From Candidatus Dormiibacterota bacterium (GTDB taxonomy: Bacteria > Chloroflexota > Dormibacteria > Dormibacterales > Dormibacteraceae): a stretch of 63,886 nucleotides of DNA. Shown here piece by piece: positions 50,261 through 60,191 of this stretch; the stretch's first letter is position 1; each line of letters begins with the position of its first letter. The translations under genes were made by a program, and so were the position numbers. The notes under the pieces were generated by a model. It searched no databases and had not been told where the DNA came from. It saw only the letters and a list, made by a program, of their open reading frames with translations. Where the stretch lies: the NCBI GenBank assembly GCA_955652705.1, contig CATPBK010000074.1, positions 1 to 63,886 of the forward strand, given 5' to 3'.

Positions 50261-52324
50261 TCAGCTGATCGAGGTGATTTCCAGGCGTCGCCCGACAGCC
50301 GCCTTGAGAAGGGCGTGCTCGGCGAGCTCGGGATCCGCCTCGATCAGCCGCTCGGCCTCGTCGCGTACCTCGTTGAGCAGGTTCGGCTGCTGCAGGGCCC
50401 GCATCGCGTCATCGGTGAGGCCGTGCTGGCGCGCACCCATCAGCTCCCCCGCCCCGCGCAGCCGCATGTCCTCCTCGGCCAGGTTGAACCCGTCGTTCTC
50501 CCTCTCCAGCAGGCGGAGCCGCGTGAGCGCCTTTTCGGCCGGTTCTTCGGCCAGCAGCAGGCAGTGGGACCGGGCGGTGCCACGCCCGACCCGGCCCCGG
50601 AACTGATGGAGCTGCGAGAGCCCGAAACGCTCGGCCCCCTCGACCATCATCACGCTGGCGTTAGGGATGTCGACCCCGACCTCGATGACCGCGGTGGCGA
50701 CGAGGACGTCGTAGGCCCCCGCACCAAAATCCCGCATCACGGAGTCCTTCTCCTTCAAGCGACCGTGAACCAGCGCGAGGCGGAGGTCGGGAAAGACCTC
50801 GGTCCGCAGGCGCTCGAACTCGACGGTGGCCGCCTTGACAGTGGCCGCGTCGAGGTTCTCGGACTCTTCGACCAGCGGGCAGATGACGAACGCCTGGCGC
50901 CCGGCCCGGACCTCCCGCCGAACCAGCTCGTAAGCCTCTCCGCGGCCCTCCGGTTCCACGACCCGAGTTTCCACCGGCGTCCGGCCGGGCGGCAGCTCGT
51001 CCAGGATGGAGAGCGCCATCTCGCCGTAGCGCGCGAGAGCGAGCGTCCGCGGGATTGGTGTCGCGGTCATGGCCAGGAAGTGCGGACGCCCCTCGCCTTT
51101 CGACCGCAGCAGCTCGCGCTGACGGGTGCCGAACCGGTGCTGCTCGTCCACGACAGCCAGTCCGAGCGTCGGGATCTCGACTGCCTGCTCGATGAGGGCG
51201 TGCGTGCCGACCAGAAGCGCGGTGTGGCCCGAGGCGACCGACGTGATGACGCGCCGCCGCTCGGCCACCGGCAGCCCGCTCACCAGCAGGTCGACCTTCA
51301 AATCGGGGAAGCTCTCTTCCAGGTAGGCGCGGAACTTTCCCAGGTGCTGACGGGCCAGGATCTCGGTTGGCGCCATCACCAGCGACTGCAGGCCGGCGGC
51401 GTGCGTCATAGCGACGGCGGCGGCGGCCACAGCCGTCTTTCCCGAGCCGACGTCGCCGTTCAGAAGGCGGTTCATCGGCACCTCGCTGCCGATGTCCTTG
51501 AAGACGTCCCAGGTCGCCCTGCGCTGGGCGTTGGTCAGCTCGAACCCGAGGCCGGCCTTGAAGGCGTCGATCACCTCCTGCCGGTAGGGCACCGGCTGGG
51601 CCGGCTCCGACTGGATCTGACGCCTGGCGACGAAGAAAGCGACCTGAAGCTGGAAGAGCTCGCTCCACGCCAGGCGGTCGCGCCCTCTGGCCCACTCGGA
51701 CTGGTCCCCCGGCTTGTGACCCCAACGCACCGCGTCGGCCAGGGAGGGCAGGCCCTGCCGGCGCTGGACCGCGTCGGGGACCACGTCCGCCAAACCACCG
51801 GCCAGGGGTAGGGCCGCCTCCACCCAGGTCGCGATCTTCCGCGACGTCAGCTTGCCGCTCAGGTGGTAAAGCGGCATCAAGTCCCCGACCCAGCGGGGGC
51901 CATCGCCGTTGCCCACGCGCTCGACGTGCGGGTTTTGCATCTGGACACCCCCATAGCGGGACGCCTTCAGGGTTCCGGCTACCGCGATCCGGTCGCCGGG
52001 CTTGAACTCGCGAGCCCGAAACGGCTGGTTGAACCAGACCACGCTGATGCGGCCGCCTGAGTCGTCCTTCAAGGTCGCCTCGGTCAGCGGCAGTCGCTGG
52101 CGTGGCGTCCGCCTGGCCCCGATCGAGATCAGCGTCCCGACGATGGTCGCCTTGCCTTCGGGTCGAAGCGTTCCGATGGGAGGCGAGTCTTCATAGGACT
52201 GCCAGCCGTACGGCAGGTGCAGAAGCACGTCGCGATACGTCTCGATCCCGAGCTTGCGTAGCGATTCGACGTCCGCCGCCGAGGCGCGCGGCAGCTTCTC
52301 GACGGGGGTGTCCAGACCCGGCAC
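50261..52324 (-). CDS. recG: ATP-dependent DNA helicase RecG
   Basis: A fork-regression and branch-migration helicase, 687 residues. The wedge OB domain is N-terminal (about 60-140). Walker A GDVGSGKT is at 290-297, the DEQH box at 393-396, and the C-terminal helicase motifs include HGRLKEKDSVM, VIEVGVDIPNA and QLHQFRGRVGRG. The GTG start has TAACCT six bases upstream on the minus strand, implying a leaderless transcript. It starts the recG-selD-rsmD-coaD direction. Confidence 0.95.
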   Translation of the reverse strand: MPGLDTPVEKLPRASAADVESLRKLGIETYRDVLLHLPYGWQSYEDSPPIGTLRPEGKATIVGTLISIGARRTPRQRLPLTEATLKDDSGGRISVVWFNQPFRAREFKPGDRIAVAGTLKASRYGGVQMQNPHVERVGNGDGPRWVGDLMPLYHLSGKLTSRKIATWVEAALPLAGGLADVVPDAVQRRQGLPSLADAVRWGHKPGDQSEWARGRDRLAWSELFQLQVAFFVARRQIQSEPAQPVPYRQEVIDAFKAGLGFELTNAQRRATWDVFKDIGSEVPMNRLLNGDVGSGKTAVAAAAVAMTHAAGLQSLVMAPTEILARQHLGKFRAYLEESFPDLKVDLLVSGLPVAERRRVITSVASGHTALLVGTHALIEQAVEIPTLGLAVVDEQHRFGTRQRELLRSKGEGRPHFLAMTATPIPRTLALARYGEMALSILDELPPGRTPVETRVVEPEGRGEAYELVRREVRAGRQAFVICPLVEESENLDAATVKAATVEFERLRTEVFPDLRLALVHGRLKEKDSVMRDFGAGAYDVLVATAVIEVGVDIPNASVMMVEGAERFGLSQLHQFRGRVGRGTARSHCLLLAEEPAEKALTRLRLLERENDGFNLAEEDMRLRGAGELMGARQHGLTDDAMRALQQPNLLNEVRDEAERLIEADPELAEHALLKAAVGRRLEITSIS

Positions 52325-52330
52325 GGGCGG

Positions 52331-52340
52331 AGGTTAGCAT
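52331..52340. promoter_or_regulatory. Overlapping divergent -10 boxes upstream of recG
   Basis: TAACCT on the minus strand (52336-52331) ends six bases before the recG GTG. TAGCAT on the plus strand (52335-52340) ends eight bases before GTG 52349. The two share TA. Confidence 0.45.
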
Positions 52341-52348
52341 CAGGAGAC

Positions 52349-52584
52349 GTGACCCCCTCACCACCGCCAACGAGCGGCGAGGAGTTGGTCGCCCCGCTCA
52401 GCTACCGGGCTCTTTTAGGACTCCCGCTCAACTTCTCGGGCCTGCCGCTCGGGGCGGCGGTCGGAGGCCCCTCGCCGGCGTCTCGCTGAACGCCGCGCTG
52501 TGGGTCGCGGTGGCTCTCATGCTGGCCGGCGCGATGATGCCGTTCTTCACGATCAACGCGAGGTCCTTGAGCCGCCGCCGATAA
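52349..52584 (+). pseudogene. Frameshifted remnant of a small or MFS-like membrane protein gene
   Basis: GTG at 52349, with AGGAGA just upstream, opens a 46-codon frame (LSYRALLGLPLNFSGLPLGA) that stops at 52489. From about 52470 the next frame continues with LAGVSLNAALWVAVALML, AGAMMPFF and a basic end, stopping at 52584. Joined by one inserted base the two make a coherent hydrophobic protein of about 78 residues that resembles the last two membrane helices of MFS transporters. The break lies at a run of four C. A decayed MFS gene or a small membrane protein with a sequencing error both fit. Confidence 0.45.
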
Positions 52585-52607
52585 ACCGCCATCATGCCTT
52601 CCGCGCA

Positions 52608-53363
52608 ATGGAACTGCTCGGCAAGGTCGCGGTCATCACGGGCGGCGGCAGCGGTATCGGCCGGGCCTGCTCGCTGGCAATCGCGCGTCAAGGCGCCGAC
52701 GTGGTGGTGGCCGATATCGACGACCGCGGCCTGGAGGAGACGGTGAAGCGACTCACCCACCTGGGCGCCGGGCGCTACCTGCCACTGCACGCGGACGTGG
52801 GAAAGGACTCGGACGTGCGCGCGCTGGCCAGCGACGCGATCGCGGCCATGGGCCGGGTCGACCTGCTTCTGAACAACGCCGGCGTGGTCCTGGAAGGCAG
52901 CCTGGAGGCCATCTCGACCGACGACTGGGAGTGGGTTTTGAACGTCAACCTGCTCGGCGCAGTGCGCGGCGCGCGCGCCTTCCTGCCTCACATGCTGGAG
53001 CGGGGCAGCGGTTACATCGTCAACACGGCCGGCGTCGGCGGCCTGCTCAGTGACGACCCTGCCAGCATCGCCTACGACACCTCCACCCTGGCGGTCGTCG
53101 GGTTCTCGCGCAGCCTGATCCGACACGTCGGGGCGCGGGGGATTGGCGTCTCGGTCCTCTGTCCCGGCGAGCTCGGCCCCAACGGCAGAGGCGCCTCTGC
53201 CTCGGGCCAGGGCCGTCGCAAGCGCACGAGCGGTCGCTTGAAGGATGCCACCCGGCTGGCCGACCGGCTGGTGCAAGGCCTGCGCGGCGAGGAGTTCCTG
53301 ATCCTCGGTCACCCCGGCCAGCGGGACGCGATCCTCGAGCACTGGCAGGACCTGGAGCCCTAG
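52608..53363 (+). CDS. SDR-fold protein lacking the catalytic Ser and Lys
   Basis: A 251-residue SDR-fold protein with intact cofactor motif TGGGSGIG (11-18) and NNAG (89-92). The usual catalytic serine position reads VNTAGVGG (glycine), and YxxxK reads Y156-DTST, with T160 in place of lysine. The fold and NAD(P) site appear kept while classical SDR chemistry should be lost. ATG at 52608 starts MELLGKVAVITGG; the open frame upstream belongs to the membrane-protein remnant. It precedes the KefB-like antiporter by 17 bp, possibly in one operon. Confidence 0.82.
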   Translation: MELLGKVAVITGGGSGIGRACSLAIARQGADVVVADIDDRGLEETVKRLTHLGAGRYLPLHADVGKDSDVRALASDAIAAMGRVDLLLNNAGVVLEGSLEAISTDDWEWVLNVNLLGAVRGARAFLPHMLERGSGYIVNTAGVGGLLSDDPASIAYDTSTLAVVGFSRSLIRHVGARGIGVSVLCPGELGPNGRGASASGQGRRKRTSGRLKDATRLADRLVQGLRGEEFLILGHPGQRDAILEHWQDLEP

Positions 53364-53380
53364 ATGTCCTGGGAGACAGG

Positions 53381-55141
53381 ATGTTGACCGGCTTTCCGAC
53401 CCTCGGCCCCGCCGACCTGCTGTCCAGCATGGGCATCTGCGTCGCGGCCGCGGCCCTGGTGGCGCTGCTCGGGCAGCGTTTGAAGCAGCCGCTGATCCTC
53501 GCCTACCTGCTCACCGGAGTCGTGATCGGGCCGCTCGGACTGAACCTGGTCCGGGACCGCAACAGCATCCAGACGGTCGCCGAGATCGGGCTCATCCTGC
53601 TCCTCTTCATGATCGGCCTGGAGATCGACCTGAAGAAGCTGACGGCGGCCGGCCTGCCCGTGATCCTGACCGGCGGCCTCCAGGTCCCCCTCTGCATCGC
53701 GCTCGGGCTGGGCTTCTTCTACCTGCTCGGCTTCCGGGACACGCAGGGCAACTACGCGCTCATCTACCTGGCTGCCTGCGCCAGCATGAGCAGCACGCTG
53801 ATCGTCGTGAAGCTCCTCTACGACAAGATGGAGCTCGACACCCTGCCCGGCCGGATCACGCTCGGCGTCCTGGTCGTCCAGGACCTCTTCGCGGTCGTGA
53901 TGCTGGCCGTCCAGCCGAACCTGGTCAACCCCGACTTGCGCCCGCTCTTGGTCTCGCTCCTGCTGGGCGCCCTGCTGGTCATCTGGAGCCTGGCGGTGAG
54001 CAGATACATTCTGCCCCGCCTCTTCCGGTCGGTCGCCAAGGTCCCCGAGCTGGTGGTCGTCACCGCGCTCGCCTGGTGCTTCGCCCTGGCCGCGGCCGCC
54101 AACCTGGTCGGGCTCTCCCGCGAGATGGGCGCCCTGATCGCGGGGATCAGCCTTTCGACGTTCCCCTACAACGTCGACGTGATCGCCAAGGTGACCAACA
54201 TCCGTGACTTCTTCGTGACGCTCTTCTTCGTTGCGCTTGGGATGGAGATCCCGCTCCCGAGCCAGCACTTGGTCTTGATCGCGGTGGCGACCTCGGCTTT
54301 CCTGATCGCCAGCCGGATCACCATCTTCCCAATTCTCTACAGCCTCCGGCTGGGCCACCGGGTGAGCCTGCTGCCGGCCATCAACCTGGCCCAGATCAGC
54401 GAGTTCTCGATAGTGATCGCCTCACTCGGGCTGGCTCGCGGGCAGATCGACTCCTCGGTGCTGACGATCGTGGTGCTGACGTTCGCCATCACCTCGGTGA
54501 CTTCGACCTACATGATCGCGAACAACCACGCGCTCTACGACTGGATCAGCGCCTTCCTGAAGCTGGTCCGCCTCCGCGACCTGGACGTGATCCGCGCCGC
54601 CGCCCAGGCGGAGAAAGCGGTCCACGGCCGGCGCCCGTCGATAATCTTCCTCGGCTTCTTCCGCGACGCCAGCTCGATCCTGCACGAGTTCGAGCACCGG
54701 GAAGGCGGACCGCACCCATTGCTGCGCGAGATCCTCGTCATCGACTTCAACCCCCAGGTCATCGCCGAGCTGCGCAAGCGCGGCATCGCCTGCATCTACG
54801 GCGACGTGGCCCACGTCGACACCCTGCAGCACGCGCACATTCAGCACGCCAGGCTGATCGTGTCCACGATCACGGACGAGGTGCTGCGCGGAACCAGCAA
54901 CCAGCGCATCCTCGGCAACGCGCGGCGCATCTCCCCCGATGCCCGGGTGATCCTAACCTCTGAGCACATACCCGCGGCGCTGGAGCTCTATGAGGCGGGC
55001 GCCGACTTCGTCTACGTGCCGCGGCTGCACTCGGCGGCCGAGCTGGCCAGGGTCATCGTGGCCGGCGCCGACGAAGGGCTCGCCGAACTCCGTGAGGATG
55101 CGATCGCCCGGCTCCAGGATCGGCGTGAGGTGCTGGCCTAA
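53381..55141 (+). CDS. Cation/proton antiporter of the KefB/KefC (CPA2) type with RCK domain
   Basis: A 586-residue CPA2 antiporter. About 12-13 membrane segments make up the first 390 residues, including LLLFMIGLEIDLKKL and GLSREMGALIAGISLS. The cytoplasmic RCK/TrkA-N domain follows (ILVIDFNPQVIAELRKRGI, CIYGDVAHVD), which senses nucleotides or solutes. It likely exchanges K+ or Na+ for protons. ATG at 53381 after GGGAGACAGG. A second, frameshifted antiporter of the same superfamily converges on it with a four-base overlap. Confidence 0.9.
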   Translation: MLTGFPTLGPADLLSSMGICVAAAALVALLGQRLKQPLILAYLLTGVVIGPLGLNLVRDRNSIQTVAEIGLILLLFMIGLEIDLKKLTAAGLPVILTGGLQVPLCIALGLGFFYLLGFRDTQGNYALIYLAACASMSSTLIVVKLLYDKMELDTLPGRITLGVLVVQDLFAVVMLAVQPNLVNPDLRPLLVSLLLGALLVIWSLAVSRYILPRLFRSVAKVPELVVVTALAWCFALAAAANLVGLSREMGALIAGISLSTFPYNVDVIAKVTNIRDFFVTLFFVALGMEIPLPSQHLVLIAVATSAFLIASRITIFPILYSLRLGHRVSLLPAINLAQISEFSIVIASLGLARGQIDSSVLTIVVLTFAITSVTSTYMIANNHALYDWISAFLKLVRLRDLDVIRAAAQAEKAVHGRRPSIIFLGFFRDASSILHEFEHREGGPHPLLREILVIDFNPQVIAELRKRGIACIYGDVAHVDTLQHAHIQHARLIVSTITDEVLRGTSNQRILGNARRISPDARVILTSEHIPAALELYEAGADFVYVPRLHSAAELARVIVAGADEGLAELREDAIARLQDRREVLA

Positions 55142-56300
55142 GCGGGGTCCCGCTGAGCCTCCGGCCGGCGCCTGACGAGCCGGACGGCGGTCGAGGAGAT
55201 GCCGATGCTGATCAGAACCGTGACCAGCACCGCAGTGTGCAGAGGCTGCGGGAGTGCGCCGGCAGCGACGCCGACCGAGGCGATCACGAAGCTGAACTCA
55301 CCGACCTGGCCCAGCCCGACGGCCAGCTGGAGGGGACGCACTTGAGCCAGGCGGGCAAGCCGGGCGAGCAGGTAGGTCGGCGCCACCTTGAAGACGATCA
55401 GCATCGTCAGCAAAGCCAGGATCCAGGGCCAGGCTCGGCCCAGCTGCCCGGGGTCGATCAGGCTGCCGATGGCCACGAAAAAGAGGACCGCGAAGAGGTC
55501 TCGGAAGGGCAGGATGCGCCGCCTGGCCTCTGCCGCCTCCGGGCTCTCGCCGATCGCGAGGCCGGCGACGAACGCCGCCAGCGCCAAAGGCACTCCGAAG
55601 AAGCGAGCGCCGAGGCCCGCCAGGACGAGGCCGCTGGCCACCGAGACGAGCAGGAAGATGTCGTGCTCGTTGCGCAGCCGCACGAGAAGCCGAGGCAAGA
55701 TCCAGGCGGCGCCGATCACGACCAGGATGAACGCGACCAGGCCACCGACCAGCTTCCAGGGCGACCCTGAGCCGCTCCCGAGGAGGGCGAAGAGCAGGGC
55801 CGCCGCGAGCACGCCGACCAGGTCCTGGAGGACGCTCCAGGCCAGCATGGCCTCCTCGGTCTCCTTGTTCGTGGTCCGGCGCCGGCTGCGGGTGATGTTC
55901 ACCACCACGACCGAGGAGGAGAGCGCGACGATCAGCCCAACCGCGGCCGCCCCGCCCGCGCGCAGGCCGAGGAGATAGGCCAGCCCTCCCGAGGCCAGCG
56001 CCGTGAGCGCGACCTGGACGGGTGCCGCCCAGAGCAGCGAGACGCGCTCCCGCGCAAGCGAAGCGGGTTGATCTCGATGCCCACCTCGAAGAGGAGCAGA
56101 ACCACGCCCACGTCTGCGAAGAGCTCGAGCTGGTGGCGGTCGGCAACGTAGCCGGGTGTGAACGGAGAGACGAAGAGCCCGACCGCCAGGTAGCCGACCA
56201 CCGCCGGGAGCCCAGCGCGGCGGGCCAGATAGCCGGCCCCGCCGGCCAGGAGGACGACCAGACCGATCTCGAAGATGGCGGACGCGGTGGCGGGAACCAA
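55138..56300 (-). pseudogene. Cation/proton antiporter (CPA2) gene with a single-base frameshift
   Basis: A second antiporter of about 387 residues without an RCK domain. The first part (TTG 56300, then LVVLLAGGAGYLARRAGLP and VVLLLFEVGIEINPLRLR) runs in one frame to about 56055. The rest (ERVSLLWAAPVQVAL to RRRPEAQRDPA) continues in another. One missing base in the GCGCGGGAG stretch explains it; no other damage is seen. So this is a recent pseudogene or a homopolymer error. The start adjoins the EamA stop (TAA then TTG). Confidence 0.8.
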
Positions 56301-57191
56301 TTACCGCTCTGGGATGACCGGGATCTCGCGCCCCGGCCACTGCAGCCTGGCGACCGACGCCAGGATGAGGAGGCCACCGAGGAGCTGGAGGGCCCCGAAG
56401 CGGTCACCGAGCAGAGCCACCGCCAAAGCCACGGTGACTACCGGCTCAAAGGTGCTGAGCAAGGCTGCCCGGCTGCCCCCGATCCGGGGCAGCGCCGCCA
56501 GGAAGGCGGTCACGGCGACCATTGTGGGGATCAGGGCGATGCTGGCGACGAGGGCCCACGCCGAATGACTGGCCGGCAGGCGGAGATGCCCGGTGACAGC
56601 GGCCGCGACCGTCCAGGTGAAGGCGGCGCCGGTCAGCGTCACCGCGCTGGCCGCTAATGCTGGCAAGCCGGGCATGACGCGCTCGCCGGCCAGGATGTAG
56701 CCGGTGTAGATGAGCGGTGCCGCGACCAGGAACGGCAGCCCGGAGCCGAGCGCAATCGGGACGCCGCCCACCAGCAGCGCCACCCCGAGGAAGCTGCCCA
56801 CCAGCGCCAACACCTGGACTGGAGGGATGCGGCGGCGGTAGAGAACGACGCCGGCGATCGCCACCAGGGCGGGATACGTGTAGAGCACCAAAGCCACCAG
56901 CGAGGCGGGCAGGGTGCGCAGCGCGAAAAAGAAGCTGAAGGACTGGCCGGCGTAGCCCAGGCCGCCCATCAGGAAGAGGGCCGCCAGCGCCCGCCGCGGG
57001 AGGCGGAGCGGGTTCTGCCGCGCCAGGAGCGCAACCGCGATCATGCCGGCTGCCCCGAGCAGAAAGCGGAGCGCCAGCAGCTGCTCCAGGGCCAGTCCGT
57101 TCGCATACGCGAACTTGGCGAAGATGGCCAGGGTGGCGAAGCAAGTCGCCGAGAGGAGCGCGAATAGGGTGCCCGAGAGCGGCTTGCTTAT
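56301..57191 (-). CDS. EamA-family (DMT) transporter, start unclear (ATA)
   Basis: A drug/metabolite-type transporter with ten membrane helices in two EamA repeats. The usual first start codon, ATG at 57044, would delete the first helix (GTLFALLSATCFATLAIFAK), which is clearly coded upstream. No ATG, GTG or TTG exists in that extension. ATA at 57191 overlaps the degV stop as ATAA and gives 296 residues, the normal length; CTG four codons earlier is another option. The substrate is unknown. Confidence 0.8.
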   Translation of the reverse strand: MSKPLSGTLFALLSATCFATLAIFAKFAYANGLALEQLLALRFLLGAAGMIAVALLARQNPLRLPRRALAALFLMGGLGYAGQSFSFFFALRTLPASLVALVLYTYPALVAIAGVVLYRRRIPPVQVLALVGSFLGVALLVGGVPIALGSGLPFLVAAPLIYTGYILAGERVMPGLPALAASAVTLTGAAFTWTVAAAVTGHLRLPASHSAWALVASIALIPTMVAVTAFLAALPRIGGSRAALLSTFEPVVTVALAVALLGDRFGALQLLGGLLILASVARLQWPGREIPVIPER

Positions 57192-58018
57192 TTCCGGATA
57201 TAGCAGAGCCCGAGCGCGCCCGGCCCGGTGTGCGTGCCCAGGACGGCGCCTGTCAGGCCGATCTCGATAGGAACGTCGGGGAGCTCACTCTGCAGCTCCT
57301 CGCGTACGCGCTCGGCGTCGGCCGGGGCCTGCGCGTGCATCACGCCCACGCGCTCCACGGGGAGGTCAGACCGGAAGTGCTCGAGCAGCGACTTCAACCC
57401 TCGGGCGCGGGTCCGCGGCCGGTCGACCGGTTCGATCGGCCCCCCTTCCAGCTTCACGATGGGCTTGAAGTCGAGCACCGAGCCGACCCAGTACTCGACC
57501 TTGCGGATCCGGCCGCCCATCTGCAGGTAGCGGAGCGTATCGAGGAGGGCCAGCACCGCCAGCTTGTCGAGGCGCTCCCGGCAGGCGGCGACCGCGGACT
57601 CGAGGTCGGGTGCCTGGGCCGCGATCTGGCAGAGGAACGCCATGGGCATGGTCACACTTCGGGTGTCGATCACCTCGACCGGGAAGCCAGCCGCCGCCTG
57701 CGCGCCCAGCCGCGCCGACTCGACAGTCGCCGAGAGATTGGACCCGAGATGGATCGAGACGATCCCGTCGCATTCCTTGCGAAGACGCTCGTAGACCTCG
57801 GCGAAGTCGCCCGGGGACGGCGCCGAGGTGGTCGGCAGCTTGTCGGCGGCGGCCAGCTTCTCGAAGAACTCCCTGTTGGTGAGGTCGACGCCGTCTTTGT
57901 AGCTCTTGTTCCCGAAGTGGACGCGGAGCGGGACGACCTCGATCCCGTACTGCTTCCGCCAGGCCTCGGGCAGGTCCGCCGTCGAGTCGGTGACGACTCG
58001 GAATCGACTTGTTGCCAA
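57188..58018 (-). CDS. DegV family fatty-acid-binding protein
   Basis: A 276-residue DegV protein. The family start VVTDSTADLP and the ligand-loop TTSAPSPGDF are present, as is LDTLRYLQMGGRI. DegV/FakB proteins bind a fatty acid and present it to FakA for phosphorylation. The fakA gene lies directly upstream in the same direction, which supports that role here. The start is TTG at 58018. Confidence 0.9.
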   Translation of the reverse strand: MATSRFRVVTDSTADLPEAWRKQYGIEVVPLRVHFGNKSYKDGVDLTNREFFEKLAAADKLPTTSAPSPGDFAEVYERLRKECDGIVSIHLGSNLSATVESARLGAQAAAGFPVEVIDTRSVTMPMAFLCQIAAQAPDLESAVAACRERLDKLAVLALLDTLRYLQMGGRIRKVEYWVGSVLDFKPIVKLEGGPIEPVDRPRTRARGLKSLLEHFRSDLPVERVGVMHAQAPADAERVREELQSELPDVPIEIGLTGAVLGTHTGPGALGLCYIRK

Positions 58019-58030
58019 GCGGGTGCGTCG

Positions 58031-59692
58031 CTACTCGACCGAGACGATGAAGGGATAGTGCTGCTGGCCGCCGTCCTGGACTTCGACCTCCAGGTTCGGG
58101 AAGTCCCGCTGCAGCGCCTCGGTCAGCCGGCGCAGGTCCGCGTCCTTCGCCTCGCGGCCGCGGTAGACGGTGATCAGCTCGTAACCGTCTGGTCCGATGC
58201 CGCGCAGGGCTTCGCTGACCACCTCGCCGTAGTCGTGACCGCTGTGCTTGAGCTTGTCGTTGATCAGCGCGATCACGTCGCCTTTCTTGACCCGCACGCC
58301 CTCCGCGCGGCTATCGCGCACGGCGTGCGTCACCTCGATGGTCTGCACCTGCCTGGCGGCTTCTTCCATCGCCGCCTGGTTGGCCTGCGCCGGCCGCCCC
58401 ACATTGAAGGCGACGACCGCGGCGATCCCCTGCGGCATGGTCCGCGTCGGCACGATGTGCACCTTCTTCTTGGTCAGCTCCGGGACCTGGCGCGCGGCCA
58501 GGATCACGTTGGCGTTGTTCGGCAGCAGGAAGACCTCTTCATAGGGGACCGAATCGACAGCCTGGAGCATGTCCTGCGTGCTCGGGTTCATGGTCTGGCC
58601 GCCCTCCACCACCGCGTCGGCGCCGAGGCCCTTGAAGATGCCGCTCAGGCCTGACCCCGCCGCCACCGCGACCAGCCCGACGCCGTTTTGACGCGGCGCG
58701 GCCGCCGCCGTTTCAGCTTTTGGTGCGCTGGCTCCGTTGTGGCCCGGCGTGGCTCCCTGGAGGATGACGCGATGCTGCTTCGACATGTCGTCGACCTTGG
58801 TCTTGGTCAGGTTGCCGACGCCGGAGGCATAGGCCAGCACCTTGGTGGGCTCGTTGGTATGGACGTGGACGCGGATCAGGTCCGGGTCGCCCACGATGAG
58901 CGCGCTGTTGCCCATCGCGGCGATCTCCTCGCGGATCTTCTCCACCTCCATGTCGTGGCCCTCGATCAGGAACTCGGTGCAGTAGCCCCAGCCCTCTTCC
59001 GGGAGCTCCAGCGCCGCCTGGGCGGGCCCCGGCGTGGCCGCCGCCGGCGCCTTCAGGAGTTGTTCCGCCTCGCTCGCTTCGACGGTCCGGAGGAAGCCTT
59101 CCAGGATGACCTGGAGGCCGTAGCCGCCGGCGTCGACGACGCCTGCCTCGCGCAGGATGGCTAGCTGGGTCGGCGTGTTGTCGGTAGCCGCCTTGGCCGC
59201 CCGGACCGCGGCCCGGATGACCGAGTTGACAGTGGCGTTGTTCTCGGCAGCCGCCGCTTTGGCCGCCTTGCCGATCTCGCGGGCGACGGTCAGGATCGTG
59301 CCTTCAGTCGGCTTGATCACCGCCCGGTAGGCGGCGTTGGCCGCCTCCTCCAGCGCGTCAGCCAGCTCGGCCGGCGTCAGCTGCTGCTTGCCCTGGACGT
59401 GCTTGGCGAAGCCGCGGAAGATCTGGGAGAGGATGACGCCCGAGTTGCCACGCGCGCCCATCAGGCTCCCATGCGCGGCCAGTGCCGCGATCTTGCTGAT
59501 CTCTCGCGCTTCCGACTCGCGGATGTCCTCGACCGCCGACTGCAGCGTAAGCAGCATGTTCGTCCCGGTGTCGCCGTCCGGCACCGGGAAGACGTTCAAC
59601 CGGTTGACCTCTTCCTGGTTGCTGGTCAACCAGCTCAGGCTGCCGAGCAGGGCCTGCTTGAACAGCTGCCCGTCGACGACCTCGGGCCGCAT
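58031..59692 (-). CDS. fakA: Fatty acid kinase FakA-like (DAK2 domain)
   Basis: A 553-residue DAK2-domain kinase that phosphorylates fatty acids bound to FakB/DegV. The nucleotide/Mg site is [11 protein letters not shown], with D39, D41 and N45, followed by [15 protein letters not shown]. The central domain carries [11 protein letters not shown], and the C-terminal part [17 protein letters not shown] at 59692 begins before the conserved start; the frame before it overlaps asp23. Co-transcribed with asp23 and degV. Confidence 0.92.
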   Translation of the reverse strand: MRPEVVDGQLFKQALLGSLSWLTSNQEEVNRLNVFPVPDGDTGTNMLLTLQSAVEDIRESEAREISKIAALAAHGSLMGARGNSGVILSQIFRGFAKHVQGKQQLTPAELADALEEAANAAYRAVIKPTEGTILTVAREIGKAAKAAAAENNATVNSVIRAAVRAAKAATDNTPTQLAILREAGVVDAGGYGLQVILEGFLRTVEASEAEQLLKAPAAATPGPAQAALELPEEGWGYCTEFLIEGHDMEVEKIREEIAAMGNSALIVGDPDLIRVHVHTNEPTKVLAYASGVGNLTKTKVDDMSKQHRVILQGATPGHNGASAPKAETAAAAPRQNGVGLVAVAAGSGLSGIFKGLGADAVVEGGQTMNPSTQDMLQAVDSVPYEEVFLLPNNANVILAARQVPELTKKKVHIVPTRTMPQGIAAVVAFNVGRPAQANQAAMEEAARQVQTIEVTHAVRDSRAEGVRVKKGDVIALINDKLKHSGHDYGEVVSEALRGIGPDGYELITVYRGREAKDADLRRLTEALQRDFPNLEVEVQDGGQQHYPFIVSVE

Positions 59693-59699
59693 CCGCGGG

Positions 59700-60101
59700 C
59701 TAGCGCTCGATTCTGTCTTCATGCACGCCCTGGACGAAAACGTTGACGTCGCCAACCGGTACGCCCAGCAGGCGTTCGACCTCGAAGCGAACTGTGCTCT
59801 GGAGGTTGTGCGCGACCTCGGTGATACGCGTCCCGTACTGCACGATCACGTAGACGTCGATGACGAGCCTGCCCCCCGCCTCCCGGACGTCGACGCCGCG
59901 GTGCAGGTTCCCGCGCCGGAGCAGCTCGGCCACACCGTCGCGGAGTCCGCGCGCCGACATTCCCATCACGCCGTAGCAGGACGCTGCGGCGTGGCCGGCG
60001 AGGGCAGCCACGACGTCTGGGAAGACCTCGATTCGGCCCTTCTCACGGGCTCGCTGAAGAACCCGGTTGGACGGTGTTCGCTGCTGTTCGGCTGCGGGCA
60101 T
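59700..60101 (-). CDS. asp23: Asp23/Gls24 (DUF322) envelope stress protein
   Basis: A 133-residue Asp23-family protein: [20 protein letters not shown], then [17 protein letters not shown] and [12 protein letters not shown]. In Gram-positive bacteria it is linked to envelope stress and lies before the fakA-type gene. ATG at 60101; TAGGGT ten bases upstream on the minus strand suggests a nearly leaderless mRNA. The longer open frame before it is antisense to rpmB. Confidence 0.9.
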   Translation of the reverse strand: MPAAEQQRTPSNRVLQRAREKGRIEVFPDVVAALAGHAAASCYGVMGMSARGLRDGVAELLRRGNLHRGVDVREAGGRLVIDVYVIVQYGTRITEVAHNLQSTVRFEVERLLGVPVGDVNVFVQGVHEDRIER

Positions 60102-60111
60102 CGTGAGTGCA

Positions 60112-60126
60112 ACCCTATGGTACAAT
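60112..60126. promoter_or_regulatory. Back-to-back -10 boxes for asp23 and rpmB
   Basis: TAGGGT on the minus strand (60117-60112) for asp23, and TGGTACAAT on the plus strand (60118-60126), an extended -10, for rpmB. Neither has a good -35. The rpmB leader would be about 60 bases. Confidence 0.55.
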
Positions 60127-60191
60127 TCGCCTTCGTCGCCTCCCTTTCGGGCTACGACGCGTCTTCTGCTCCCCAATTCCGAGATCACCTC

